Below, piece by piece: positions 27,704 to 36,343 of a stretch of 64,000 bases of DNA; the stretch's first letter is position 1; every line of letters starts with the position of its first letter. Under the pieces are notes generated by a model. The model saw only the letters and a list, made by a program, of their open reading frames with translations. It did not search any database and was not told the DNA's origin. The position numbers were made by a program, and so were the translations under genes. The stretch is taken from the NCBI RefSeq assembly GCF_003992595.1, contig NZ_RZNA01000045.1, forward strand, positions 40,314 to 104,313. The letters run 5' to 3'. This stretch comes from Flagellimonas oceanensis (GTDB lineage: Bacteria; Bacteroidota; Bacteroidia; Flavobacteriales; Flavobacteriaceae).

Positions 27704-29236
27704 TTAATGTTTAAAATGTCTAGTACCTGTCATCACCATGGCCAATCCGTTTTCGTTGCAATAATCAATGCTCAATTGGTCTTTGATGGAACCTCCTGGT
27801 TGAATCACGCTTTTAATGCCAGCTTTATCCGCAATCTCCACACAATCAGGGAATGGGAAGAACGCATCGCTGGCCATAACGGCACCGTCCAAATCAAAAT
27901 CGAATGACTTTGCTTTGTGGATGGCTTGGTTCAATGCATCAACACGTGAAGTTTGACCTGTTCCGCTGGCACACAATTGTTTGCTCTTGGCCAAAACAAT
28001 GGTGTTACTCTTGGTGTGCTTGCACAATTTGGAAGCAAAGATCAAATCCTCAATTTCTTCTGGCGTAGCTTGCTTTTCGGTTACAGGGGTCAAATCTTCT
28101 TTGGAATCGGTTTTGGAATCCTTATCCTGAACCAAAACACCGTTCAAGCAAGTTCTGACCAAAGTTTCTGGCAATTCAATCTCGTTTTGAATTAAAATGA
28201 TTCTGTTCTTCTTGCCCTTCAAGATTTCCAAAGCTTCATCTGAATAGCTGGGAGCAATTACCACTTCACAGAACAGTTTGTGGATTTCCTCTGCCGTGGG
28301 CCTGTCAATTTCAACATTGGAAATCAGAATACCGCCAAAAGCGGAAACAGGGTCACCGGCCAATGCATCCACATAGGCTTGGTGTATTGTGCTACGCGTA
28401 GCCAATCCACACGCATTGTTGTGTTTTAGAATGGCAAAGGTAGGGTCGTCATTTTTGAATTCACCCATTAGGTTTACCGCAGCATCAACATCCAATAGGT
28501 TATTGTACGATAGCTCCTTCCCATGAAGTTTTGAGAACATGGCATCAAAATCCCCAAAAAAGAATCCTTTTTGGTGTGGGTTTTCTCCGTAGCGCAACAC
28601 TTGACCTTTGGTCTCGCTGATCTTCAATACGGTTTCTTCTTTCTCTTTGTTGAAGTAATTGAAGATAGCAGTATCGTAATGTGAAGAAATATTGAAGGCC
28701 TTGGTGGCAAAACGTTTACGGTCTTCCAAGGTAGTGGATCCATTTCCTTCGGAAATCACGTTTAAAAAGTCTACGTAATCCTCCATGGATGATACACAAA
28801 GTACATCCTTGAAGTTTTTGGCGGCAGCCCTGATCAGGGAAATACCACCGATATCGATTTTCTCGATAATATCCTGTTCGGATGCACCGCTGGCGACGGT
28901 TTTCTCGAAAGGATATAGGTCTACAATGACAATGTCCAACTGAGGAATGTCGAATTCCTTCATTTGGGACACATCATTATCATTGTCCTGCCTGTTCAGA
29001 ATCCCTCCAAAAACCTTGGGGTGCAATGTCTTTACACGACCGCCCAAAATGGATGGGTAGCTGGTCACATCTTCAACAGGTACCACATCGATACCAAGGT
29101 CTCGGATAAATTTTTCGGTTCCCCCTGTAGAATAAAGGGTTACACCTAGTTCATCCAATTTTTTCACAATAGGTTCCAATCCGTCTTTGTGGAAAACGGA
29201 AATCAATGCAGCGGAGGCTTTTTTGGCAGTACTCAT
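27704..29236 (-). CDS. purH: bifunctional AICAR transformylase/IMP cyclohydrolase
   Basis: It carries out the last two steps of IMP synthesis. The ATG at 29236 (MSTAKKASAALISVFHKDGL) gives 510 aa. The MGS-like IMP cyclohydrolase domain covers about 1-140 (LYSTGGTEKFIRDLG, GGRVKTLHPKVFGGIL). The AICARFT domain covers the rest (RYGENPHQKG, LKHNNACGLATR, MASDAFFPFPD, IQPGGSIKDQ). The upstream ORF-track residues are not needed. Confidence 0.97.
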   Translation of the reverse strand: MSTAKKASAALISVFHKDGLEPIVKKLDELGVTLYSTGGTEKFIRDLGIDVVPVEDVTSYPSILGGRVKTLHPKVFGGILNRQDNDNDVSQMKEFDIPQLDIVIVDLYPFEKTVASGASEQDIIEKIDIGGISLIRAAAKNFKDVLCVSSMEDYVDFLNVISEGNGSTTLEDRKRFATKAFNISSHYDTAIFNYFNKEKEETVLKISETKGQVLRYGENPHQKGFFFGDFDAMFSKLHGKELSYNNLLDVDAAVNLMGEFKNDDPTFAILKHNNACGLATRSTIHQAYVDALAGDPVSAFGGILISNVEIDRPTAEEIHKLFCEVVIAPSYSDEALEILKGKKNRIILIQNEIELPETLVRTCLNGVLVQDKDSKTDSKEDLTPVTEKQATPEEIEDLIFASKLCKHTKSNTIVLAKSKQLCASGTGQTSRVDALNQAIHKAKSFDFDLDGAVMASDAFFPFPDCVEIADKAGIKSVIQPGGSIKDQLSIDYCNENGLAMVMTGTRHFKH

Positions 29237-29267
29237 TTCTATCTTAAAAATCAATTTCTTAAACGTA

Positions 29268-29275
29268 CAAAAGTA
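29268..29275 (-). promoter_or_regulatory. candidate -7 promoter box of purH
   Basis: The minus strand reads TACTTTTG, an exact TANNTTTG, 31 nt before the purH ATG. No good TTTG -33 element lies at the usual distance. Confidence 0.45.
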
Positions 29276-29327
29276 CTTGATCTGTCCCTAAAAAGCAGTA
29301 CGGTTTATTAACAAAATGGGAGAAGTT

Positions 29328-29780
29328 TTACAGGATTTCGGCCACTTTCTGATTGATGAATTCCAAAAAGCGCTCATCTTCCTCGGTAAATGGGTCGGGT
29401 GTGTTGGAATCGATATCGATTTGGCCCACATTTTCCCCATTGATAAACAAGGGGACTACGATCTCAGATTTGACCGTAATGCTACAAGCGATATAGTTGT
29501 CCTGTGCGGCCACATCAGGTACTACAAAGTTCTCGTTGCTCACCGCAACCTGTCCACAAATGCCCTTTCCAAAAGGTATGATGGTGTGGTCGGTAGGAGC
29601 GCCAGCGTAGGGTCCCAATTTCAGTTCTTCCTTGTCACCATTCTTAAAATAGAACCCAACCCAATCGTAATGATTCACATTACTGCGCAAAAGTTCACAG
29701 ATTTCGCCCAAACGGGTATCCACGGATTTGGTTCCGTCCTTTACGATTTCAAGTACCTTGGGTTCCAAAGATTTTAGCAT
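29328..29780 (-). CDS. GAF-domain protein, free methionine-(R)-sulfoxide reductase type
   Basis: Starting at the ATG at 29780 the protein is 150 aa, a single GAF domain. It shows the fRMsr pattern: WVGFYF near residue 40, GKGICGQVA near 73 and NYIACSITVKSEIVVPLF near 95-112, including the Cys residues expected to do catalysis and resolution. DIDSNTPDPFTEEDE lies near the C-terminus. It should reduce free Met-R-sulfoxide in the cytosol. It is monocistronic, with a TACATTTG box upstream. Confidence 0.87.
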   Translation of the reverse strand: MLKSLEPKVLEIVKDGTKSVDTRLGEICELLRSNVNHYDWVGFYFKNGDKEELKLGPYAGAPTDHTIIPFGKGICGQVAVSNENFVVPDVAAQDNYIACSITVKSEIVVPLFINGENVGQIDIDSNTPDPFTEEDERFLEFINQKVAEIL

Positions 29781-29795
29781 GAGGGTTTTTTTTTG

Positions 29796-29828
29796 CAAAT
29801 GTATTGAATCATGGATTTGTACGACAAA
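29796..29828 (-). promoter_or_regulatory. Bacteroidota-type promoter of the GAF protein gene
   Basis: TTTG (29825-29828) and TACATTTG (29796-29803, an exact -7 box) lie on the minus strand 21 nt apart, slightly over the usual spacing. The box ends about 15 nt before the ATG. Confidence 0.6.
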
Positions 29829-29897
29829 TTAAATAATGCTTACATGTTGAAAACAGATAAAGTTCTGTTAAGCAAAACAATAAATGTTAATATTTTG

Positions 29898-29905
29898 TAG
29901 TTTTG
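29898..29905 (+). promoter_or_regulatory. candidate -7 box ahead of the copper cluster
   Basis: TAGTTTTG is an exact TANNTTTG ending seven bases before the ATG of the frameshifted HYC_CC_PP-type gene. No TTTG is seen at the -33 distance. It could drive the whole plus-strand metal cluster. Confidence 0.45.
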
Positions 29906-29912
29906 TAATCGA

Positions 29913-30298
29913 ATGAAACAGTTTTTTCATCAAATAGTGTCCTCTTTAATGGCCCTTTTGGTCTTGGCTTCCACGGTTTCGTGGACGGTGGACAAGCATA
30001 TTTGCATGGGCCGTGTAATGGATATATCCCTTTTTCGCATGCAGATGATTGCGGAATGGATATGGATATGGAAAAATCCTGTTGCGATGATGAAACTTTC
30101 ACTGTTCAAGGTCAGGACGACCTAAAAATCTCTTTCGAGAACTTTGATTTGGACCAACAAGTCTTCTTGGTAAGTTTTGTCCAAACCTATTTTCATCTTT
30201 TCGAAATTGATTCCGAAGAACCAAGCACTTTCAGTGAGTACAACCCACCACCATTGATACGGGATGTGCAGGTACTTGACCAGACTTTCCTTATTTGA
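29913..30298 (+). pseudogene. HYC_CC_PP-type small exported protein, frameshifted
   Basis: The 5' frame gives a signal peptide and the HYC-like motif (FFHQIVSSLMALLVLAST, then TVDKHICMG). After codon 42 it goes out of frame. The -1 frame then continues the expected protein: SHADDCGMDMDMEKSCCDD, the Cys-Cys element, and a C-terminus with the Pro-Pro element YNPPPLIRDVQVLDQTFLI. Adding one T to the T5 run at 30031-30035 joins them into one protein of about 128 aa. Such small Cys-rich proteins commonly precede CusA-type pumps in Flavobacteriaceae, as far as I recall. Either a real mutation or a base-calling error. Confidence 0.8.
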
Positions 30299-30319
30299 TT
30301 TAAGCATTGATTGAATTTT

Positions 30320-30338
30320 CCCGACCCGAATGGTCGGG
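30320..30338. repeat. short inverted repeat before the RND pump gene
   Basis: CCCGACC-CGAAT-GGTCGGG, a perfect 7-bp stem with a 5-nt loop, lies 54 nt before the pump ATG with no following T-run. It could be an operator or mRNA hairpin. It also overlaps a GG-N10-GC pattern (TGGTCGGGCAGTTGC, 30331-30345), which I treat as chance. Confidence 0.5.
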
Positions 30339-30391
30339 CAGTTGCGTTTATACGCGTTTTCCTGTCAATCTAATGTTTAAATCAAAGCTTT

Positions 30392-33300
30392 ATGCTGAAC
30401 AAAAGCATCAAATTTTTAATAGAGAACAAATTGGTAGCCGTGTTGCTCCTGCTGGTTTTTATGGCTTGGGGTATCGTAAGCACACCTTTTAATTGGGATA
30501 CGGGCGGTGTTTTGCCGAGTAATCCGGTCGCAGTGGATGCCATACCTGACATTGGCGAGAACCAACAGATCGTTTTTACCAAATGGCCCGGTCGCTCTCC
30601 TCAAGATATCGAGGATCAAATAACTTATCCATTGACCACTTCCTTATTGGGTATTCCAGGGGTGAAAACCATTCGAAGTTCTTCTATGTTCGGGTTTTCT
30701 AGCATCTACATCATTTTTGAGGAAGATGTGGAATTCTACTGGAGCCGAAGCCGTATTTTGGAAAAACTCAATTCACTTCCAAACAACCTATTGCCCGATG
30801 GTGTAAATCCAGCTTTGGGACCCGATGCCACTGCTTTGGGCCAGATTTTCTGGTACACCTTGGAAGGTCGCGATAAAGATGGCAATGTCACCGGAGGATG
30901 GGATTTGCAAGAGCTTCGTAGTGTGCAGGATTACTATGTAAAATACGCATTGTCATCCGCAGCGGGCGTGTCCGAGGTAGCATCTATTGGAGGATTTGTA
31001 CAGGAATACCAAATAGATGTAGATCCCGAACTGATGAAGCAGTACAATGTTGGGCTGAAACAAGTTGTAAAAGCTGTAAAGCAAAGTAATCGGGATATTG
31101 GGGCACAGACCCTGGAGATCAATAAAGCTGAGTATTTGGTGCGCGGGTTGGGTTACATCAAATCTTTGGACGACATAAAGAACGCCGTAGTTACAGCAAC
31201 GGATTATACCTCCATTCGCGTTCAGGATGTGGCCCGAGTTTCTTTGGGGCCAGCTGTTCGTCGTGGGATTTTGGACAAGGAAGGTGCTGAAGTAGTTGGA
31301 GGTGTGGTCGTGGCCCGTTATGGAGCCAATCCATTGGAAGTCATCAATAACGTAAAAGAGCAGATTAAGGAATTGAGCGCAGGGCTTCCCTCCAAAGAGT
31401 TGAAGGATGGAACCACTTCGCAACTCACCATTGTTCCTTTTTACGACAGGACAGAACTTATCCAAGAAACGTTGGGAACGCTCAACGAAGCCTTGACCCT
31501 AGAGATTCTAATTACCATTTTAGTGATTGTGGTCATGGTGTTCAATCTAAGGGCCTCTGTTTTAATTTCTGGTTTGCTTCCTGTTGCTGTTTTGATGGTC
31601 TTCATTGCCATGAAAATGTTTGGCGTAGATGCCAATATTGTTGCCCTATCAGGTATAGCGATTGCCATAGGAACCATGGTCGATGTCGGAGTGATCCTCT
31701 CCGAAAATATCATCCGTCACATGGATGAAAACGATAAAAATTTATCTACAAATGAGGTGGTGTACAACGCGACCTCCGAAGTTTCAGGTGCTATTTTAAC
31801 TGCAGTGCTGACGACCATCATTAGTTTCATTCCTGTCTTTACCATGGTCGGCGCCGAAGGAAAACTCTTCAGGCCCTTGGCCTTTACCAAAACCATGGCA
31901 TTGACGGCATCCATTATCGTAGCCCTGTTTTTGATTCCACCTTTTGCCGCTATCATTTTTAGAAAGAAAAGTTCCAATCAAACCATCAAATACATTTGGA
32001 ATGGGCTTTTGATTGCTTTGGGATTAATTGCCATCGCTTTTGGATATTGGTTGGGCTTGGCCCTGATTGCTTTTGGTGCTACAGGAATCCTCAAATTGAG
32101 AGAGGTTATTGATGAAAAGAAAGCAGGAATGCTCAATGTGGGTATCTGCGTTGCAACGATTGTTTTCTTATTGGCCACATATTGGAGGCCTTTGGGCTTT
32201 GATCGCAGTATTGGCATCAACTTGCTCTTTGTTGGGTTGGTTTGTGGTGTGTTATTGGGAGTATTCTACTTCTTCAGACAATACTACAGCCGAATTTTGA
32301 CATGGGCTTTGGAAAACAAATTGTTGTTCCTGTCCATTCCGACCGTCATCGTTGTTTTCGGATTCTTTATTATGCGAAATACAGGTCAAGAGTTCATGCC
32401 TTCCTTAAATGAAGGTTCTTTCCTCTTGATGCCGACTTCTTTACCTCATGCTGGAGTTGAAGAAAACAAACGGGTCTTGCAACAGTTGGATATGGCCGTT
32501 GCTACTATTCCGGAAATCCAAACCGTAGTAGGGAAAGCTGGAAGAACGGAATCCGCTTTGGATCCTGCACCACTTTCCATGTACGAGAACATTATTCAAT
32601 ACAGGTCGGAATATCAAAAAAATGAAGCGGGAAGTCCACAGCGATTTAAGGTCAATGCTGACGGCTATTTTGAATTGAGCAATGGAAAAGTGCTGGCCAA
32701 TCCAAATGTGGAGGTAAGTAATGAGCAAAATTATGCCGAAAACCATGTGAGCGAACCATTGCGAATCGATAGAGATCTTTTGATTCCAGATGATGATGGG
32801 GAATACTTTAGAAACTGGCGTACCGAGATCAAGAAACCGGACGATATCTGGAACGAAATTGTGAAAGTAGTGAAACTGCCCGGAGTTACTTCGGCTCCCA
32901 AATTACAACCCATCGAAACGCGGTTGGTGATGCTTCAAACAGGGATGCGTGCACCCATGGGCATCAAAGTAAAAGGTCAGGACTTGAAAGAAATTGAAAA
33001 CTTCGGTCTTCAACTGGAACCGATTCTAAAAGAAGCTACCGGGGTTAAAGATGAAGCTGTTTTTGCGGACCGAATCGTTGGAAAGCCCTATCTCCTTATC
33101 GATATTGACCGCGAAAAACTCGTTCGATACGGTCTTGTTATCGAAGATGTACAGCAAATCTTGGAGGTTGCCCTTGGTGGGATGACGTTGACCCAAACTG
33201 TGGAAGGAAGGGAACGTTATGGTGTTCGGGTTCGTTACCCAAGAGAACTTAGGGAAAATCCCACCGATATCGGGAACATTTATGTTCCTGTACAAAAAGG

Positions 33301-34132
33301 CAGCCCTGTTCCTTTGAGCGAATTAGTGACCATTCGATACGAGCAAGGTCCACAAGCCATTAAAAGTGAGGATACTTTTTTGGTCGGCTATGTACTGTTT
33401 GATAAGCAAGATGGATATGCCGAAGTTGATGTCGTGGAAAATGCCCAAGCCAAGATTTTGGAAAAGATAGAAAGTGGGGAACTGATAGTGCCCAAAGGTA
33501 TCAGTTATCAGTTTACGGGCTCGTATGAAAACCAGTTGCGGGCAAAGAAAACCTTATCAGTAGTAGTGCCGTTGGCGCTGTTGATCATATTTTTGATTCT
33601 GTACTTCCAGTTTAGGTCAGTTCCCACGTCCTTGATGGTCTTTTCAGGGATTATGGTGGCATTTGCCGGCGGATTTTTAATGATATGGTTCTATGGGCAG
33701 GATTGGTTCCTCAACTTCAGTTTTATGGGAGAAAACCTGCGGGACCTTTTCCAAATGCACACGATTAATCTTAGTGTGGCGGTCTGGGTAGGTTTTATTG
33801 CCTTGTTCGGAATTGCTACGGATGATGGGGTGGTAATGGCCACGTATCTTACCCAAACTTTTGATAAGAACCGACCCGATAGCTTGAAAGGTATTCGCGC
33901 TTCGGTTTTGGAAGCAGGAGAAAAACGAATCAGACCTTGTTTGATGACTACAGCGACTACAATTTTAGCGCTATTGCCCGTACTTACCAGTACAGGCAGA
34001 GGAAGTGATATAATGATTCCCATGGCCATTCCAAGTTTTGGGGGTATGTTGATTGCCTTGATCACCTTGTTTGTGGTACCCGTACTGTACAGTTGGAAAA
34101 GTGAATTGCAACTTAAAATGCAAAACCGATGA
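30392..34132 (+). CDS. CusA/CzcA-type heavy-metal RND efflux permease
   Basis: The 1246-aa inner-membrane pump drives metal ions (copper/silver suggested by the neighbours) across the envelope with protons. The N-terminus (SIKFLIENKLVAVLLLLVFM) and NPVAVDAIPDIGENQQIV are typical of the HME family. The TM4 acidic motif IAIGTMVDVGVILSEN is present, and ATDDGVVMATYL marks the second half. It is about 200 residues longer than E. coli CusA: extra hydrophobic helices at about 525-630 and a longer periplasmic segment near 740-830. It overlaps the TolC-like gene by four bases. Confidence 0.93.
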   Translation: MLNKSIKFLIENKLVAVLLLLVFMAWGIVSTPFNWDTGGVLPSNPVAVDAIPDIGENQQIVFTKWPGRSPQDIEDQITYPLTTSLLGIPGVKTIRSSSMFGFSSIYIIFEEDVEFYWSRSRILEKLNSLPNNLLPDGVNPALGPDATALGQIFWYTLEGRDKDGNVTGGWDLQELRSVQDYYVKYALSSAAGVSEVASIGGFVQEYQIDVDPELMKQYNVGLKQVVKAVKQSNRDIGAQTLEINKAEYLVRGLGYIKSLDDIKNAVVTATDYTSIRVQDVARVSLGPAVRRGILDKEGAEVVGGVVVARYGANPLEVINNVKEQIKELSAGLPSKELKDGTTSQLTIVPFYDRTELIQETLGTLNEALTLEILITILVIVVMVFNLRASVLISGLLPVAVLMVFIAMKMFGVDANIVALSGIAIAIGTMVDVGVILSENIIRHMDENDKNLSTNEVVYNATSEVSGAILTAVLTTIISFIPVFTMVGAEGKLFRPLAFTKTMALTASIIVALFLIPPFAAIIFRKKSSNQTIKYIWNGLLIALGLIAIAFGYWLGLALIAFGATGILKLREVIDEKKAGMLNVGICVATIVFLLATYWRPLGFDRSIGINLLFVGLVCGVLLGVFYFFRQYYSRILTWALENKLLFLSIPTVIVVFGFFIMRNTGQEFMPSLNEGSFLLMPTSLPHAGVEENKRVLQQLDMAVATIPEIQTVVGKAGRTESALDPAPLSMYENIIQYRSEYQKNEAGSPQRFKVNADGYFELSNGKVLANPNVEVSNEQNYAENHVSEPLRIDRDLLIPDDDGEYFRNWRTEIKKPDDIWNEIVKVVKLPGVTSAPKLQPIETRLVMLQTGMRAPMGIKVKGQDLKEIENFGLQLEPILKEATGVKDEAVFADRIVGKPYLLIDIDREKLVRYGLVIEDVQQILEVALGGMTLTQTVEGRERYGVRVRYPRELRENPTDIGNIYVPVQKGSPVPLSELVTIRYEQGPQAIKSEDTFLVGYVLFDKQDGYAEVDVVENAQAKILEKIESGELIVPKGISYQFTGSYENQLRAKKTLSVVVPLALLIIFLILYFQFRSVPTSLMVFSGIMVAFAGGFLMIWFYGQDWFLNFSFMGENLRDLFQMHTINLSVAVWVGFIALFGIATDDGVVMATYLTQTFDKNRPDSLKGIRASVLEAGEKRIRPCLMTTATTILALLPVLTSTGRGSDIMIPMAIPSFGGMLIALITLFVVPVLYSWKSELQLKMQNR

Positions 34133-35349
34133 GAAAAATATTCATATATGTAGTTTTTGCTTTAGCAGTAATTGGTCTAAAAGCTCAGTCCTTGGAAAGC
34201 TATCTTCTGGAAGCGGAATTGAACAGTCCCATGATTCAGGCTTTGGAATTACGCTATAATATTGCCAAGGAAAAAGTGAAAGAGGTAAACACATTGCCCA
34301 ACACTACAATTGGAGCTGGGTATTTTGTGAGCGAACCAGAGACGAGAACAGGGGCACAACGAGCAAAGTTTTCGGTATCTCAGATGTTGCCTTGGTTTGG
34401 TACTATCACAACTCGTGAAAATTATGCAAGTTCCATGGCAGAGACCGAGTATGCCGAAATAGTGATTGCCAAACGAAAATTGGCCCTTTCCGTAGCGCAA
34501 TCGTATTACAAACTATATGGAATTCAGGCTAAACAACAGGTGCTTCAGGAAAACATCCAATTGCTCAAAACTTACGAAACGTCGGCCCTGACCTCTGTGG
34601 AAGTGGGAAAGGCTTCGGCTGTGGATGTGTTGAAACTTCAAATTCGACAAAACGAATTGCAGCAACAGAAAGAAGTATTGGAACAATCCTATATCGCAGA
34701 GCAGGCCGTTTTCAATAATCTATTGAATCGTGAGGAAGGTATTTCTGTTGAGGTGGTGAATGAAATGGATATACCCGAAGAAGACCCTATCCTGAACAAG
34801 GAAGATTTGAGCCTCAACCCTGAATTGTTGAAATACGATCGGTTGTATGAATCGGTTACCCAATCGGAATTGCTCAACCAAAAAGAGAATGCACCAAGCT
34901 TTGGGATTGGGTTGGATTACATTCCTGTCTCGGAACGGGATGACATGGTTTTTAGCGATAATGGGAAGGATATCGTAATGCCGATGGTCACTTTTTCAGT
35001 GCCTATTTTCAATAATAAATTTAAATCGACCACCAAACAAAACGAGCTTCGTCAAAAGGAGATTGAACTTCAAAAAGAAGAACGATTGAACGTCTTGGAA
35101 AATGCTTATGCCAATGCCATTTCGCAACGAAACCAAGCGAGAATAGCGCATCAAACCCAAACAAAGAATTTAAAACAGGCGAAGGATGCCGAAGAAATCC
35201 TGATCAAGAATTATGAAACGGAAACTATTGACTTTAACGATGTGTTGGATATTCAGGAGTTACAGTTAAAGTTCCAGTCCAATCAAATACAATCTGTGCA
35301 GTTGTACTACCTGCAATCTGCCATCATCAATTATTTAATTAACAAGTAA
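34129..35349 (+). CDS. TolC-family outer-membrane efflux channel
   Basis: The 406-aa protein has a signal peptide (MRKIFIYVVFALAVIGLKAQ) and two outer-membrane efflux protein repeats with long helices. Visible pieces are GAQRAKFSVSQMLPWFG near residue 75, VGKASAVDVLKLQIRQNEL near 160 and a second amphipathic set near 300-390. The coding region overlaps the end of the RND pump gene, so pump and channel are co-translated. It provides the outer-membrane exit duct of the tripartite pump. Confidence 0.92.
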   Translation: MRKIFIYVVFALAVIGLKAQSLESYLLEAELNSPMIQALELRYNIAKEKVKEVNTLPNTTIGAGYFVSEPETRTGAQRAKFSVSQMLPWFGTITTRENYASSMAETEYAEIVIAKRKLALSVAQSYYKLYGIQAKQQVLQENIQLLKTYETSALTSVEVGKASAVDVLKLQIRQNELQQQKEVLEQSYIAEQAVFNNLLNREEGISVEVVNEMDIPEEDPILNKEDLSLNPELLKYDRLYESVTQSELLNQKENAPSFGIGLDYIPVSERDDMVFSDNGKDIVMPMVTFSVPIFNNKFKSTTKQNELRQKEIELQKEERLNVLENAYANAISQRNQARIAHQTQTKNLKQAKDAEEILIKNYETETIDFNDVLDIQELQLKFQSNQIQSVQLYYLQSAIINYLINK

Positions 35350-35365
35350 ATTTAATTTATCAAAA

Positions 35366-35701
35366 ATGAGAACAAACATTAGAACTATTATCGGAATCGC
35401 ATTCGCTTCAGTATTGGTACTTACCGTATCGTGCAAAGGGAAAACAGAGGAGGTAAAGGAAACTTCCACCGAAGCGACCACGGAGCATGAAGGTCACGAT
35501 ATGGATAATATGGACCATGAAGGACGTGATATGGACAACATGGAAACCGCAGATAAACAAGGTAAGGAGTACACTTCCAAATATGTTTGCCCAATGCACT
35601 GCGAAGGTAGTGGTAGTGACGAAGAAGGGAAATGTCCAGTCTGTGGTATGACCTACGTGTTGAACGATGACTTTCAAATGGAAGAACACGACCAACATTA
35701 A
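35366..35701 (+). CDS. His/Met-rich heavy-metal-binding lipoprotein
   Basis: The 111-aa protein has a lipoprotein signal (VLVLTVSC, Cys23) and an acidic linker with two near-copies of an HEGHDMDNMD-type motif, rich in His, Met and Asp. The C-terminal heavy-metal-binding domain is KYVCPMHCEGSG...KCPVCGMTYV, with four Cys and a His. It probably buffers copper at the periplasmic face. It sits between the channel and the regulator genes. Confidence 0.85.
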   Translation: MRTNIRTIIGIAFASVLVLTVSCKGKTEEVKETSTEATTEHEGHDMDNMDHEGRDMDNMETADKQGKEYTSKYVCPMHCEGSGSDEEGKCPVCGMTYVLNDDFQMEEHDQH

Positions 35702-35724
35702 TTAAAAATTCATTTGTACCGAAG

Positions 35725-36276
35725 ATGCGCATTAAAGTAAAAAATATGGTTTGCGATAGATGCAAAGCAATTCTAAAACAAGAGTTTGGCAAGGCTGGTA
35801 TCGAAGTGGTGCAACTGGAGTTGGGCGAAATTCAGTTTGCTGAAAATGCCCTAATAAAAATGGAAGGGATTCGGGAAATTTTGGTCAAAAATGGTTTTGA
35901 ATTGATAGAAGATTTGAATGATAGCTACATTGCTGACATTAAAAAATACTTGCTCAATGCCTTGAATGATGATTTGTACCAGAATCTCTCGAAATACCTT
36001 TCAGAAAAAATAAACAAAGAGTATTCGTCTCTCAGTAAAATGTTCAGGGCCAAAGAAGGCCTGACCATTGAAAAATATTTCATCCTTTTAAAGGTTGAGA
36101 GGGTAAAGGAAGAAATTCAAATGGAGACGAAAACATTTTCGGAGATCGCTTACGATTTGAACTATAAAAGTAGTAGCCATTTGGCCAAACAATTTAAATC
36201 GATAACCGGAATGTCGATGAGCGACTATCGAAAAGTACAAGATTGGAATCGGAAGCCTTTGGATGAAATTGTATAA
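35725..36276 (+). CDS. AraC-type regulator with N-terminal CxxC metal-binding-like domain
   Basis: The protein is 183 aa. The N-terminal 65 residues start MRIKVKNMVCDRCKAIL and look like a small HMA/ferredoxin-like fold with a Cys-x-x-Cys pair. They replace the usual AraC effector domain. The C-terminal HTH_18 region (about 95-175) contains EIAYDLNYKSSSHLAKQFKSITGMS and SDYRK. It likely senses Cu(I) and controls the surrounding cluster (inference from the CxxC and position). It lies 68 nt before the P-type ATPase gene. Confidence 0.85.
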   Translation: MRIKVKNMVCDRCKAILKQEFGKAGIEVVQLELGEIQFAENALIKMEGIREILVKNGFELIEDLNDSYIADIKKYLLNALNDDLYQNLSKYLSEKINKEYSSLSKMFRAKEGLTIEKYFILLKVERVKEEIQMETKTFSEIAYDLNYKSSSHLAKQFKSITGMSMSDYRKVQDWNRKPLDEIV

Positions 36277-36343
36277 AAGACATCCAGAATTGTAAAAAAC
36301 TTCCAACTGGTGTTCAGTTAGTTTTGAATAAAAAACAAACAAG

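Noticed and set aside
30331-30345. TGGTCGGGCAGTTGC as a sigma-54 promoter for the RND pump
   Set aside because: GG-N10-GC fits, but the -24 element matches poorly and the sequence is part of a palindrome. Such spacing is expected by chance at this frequency.
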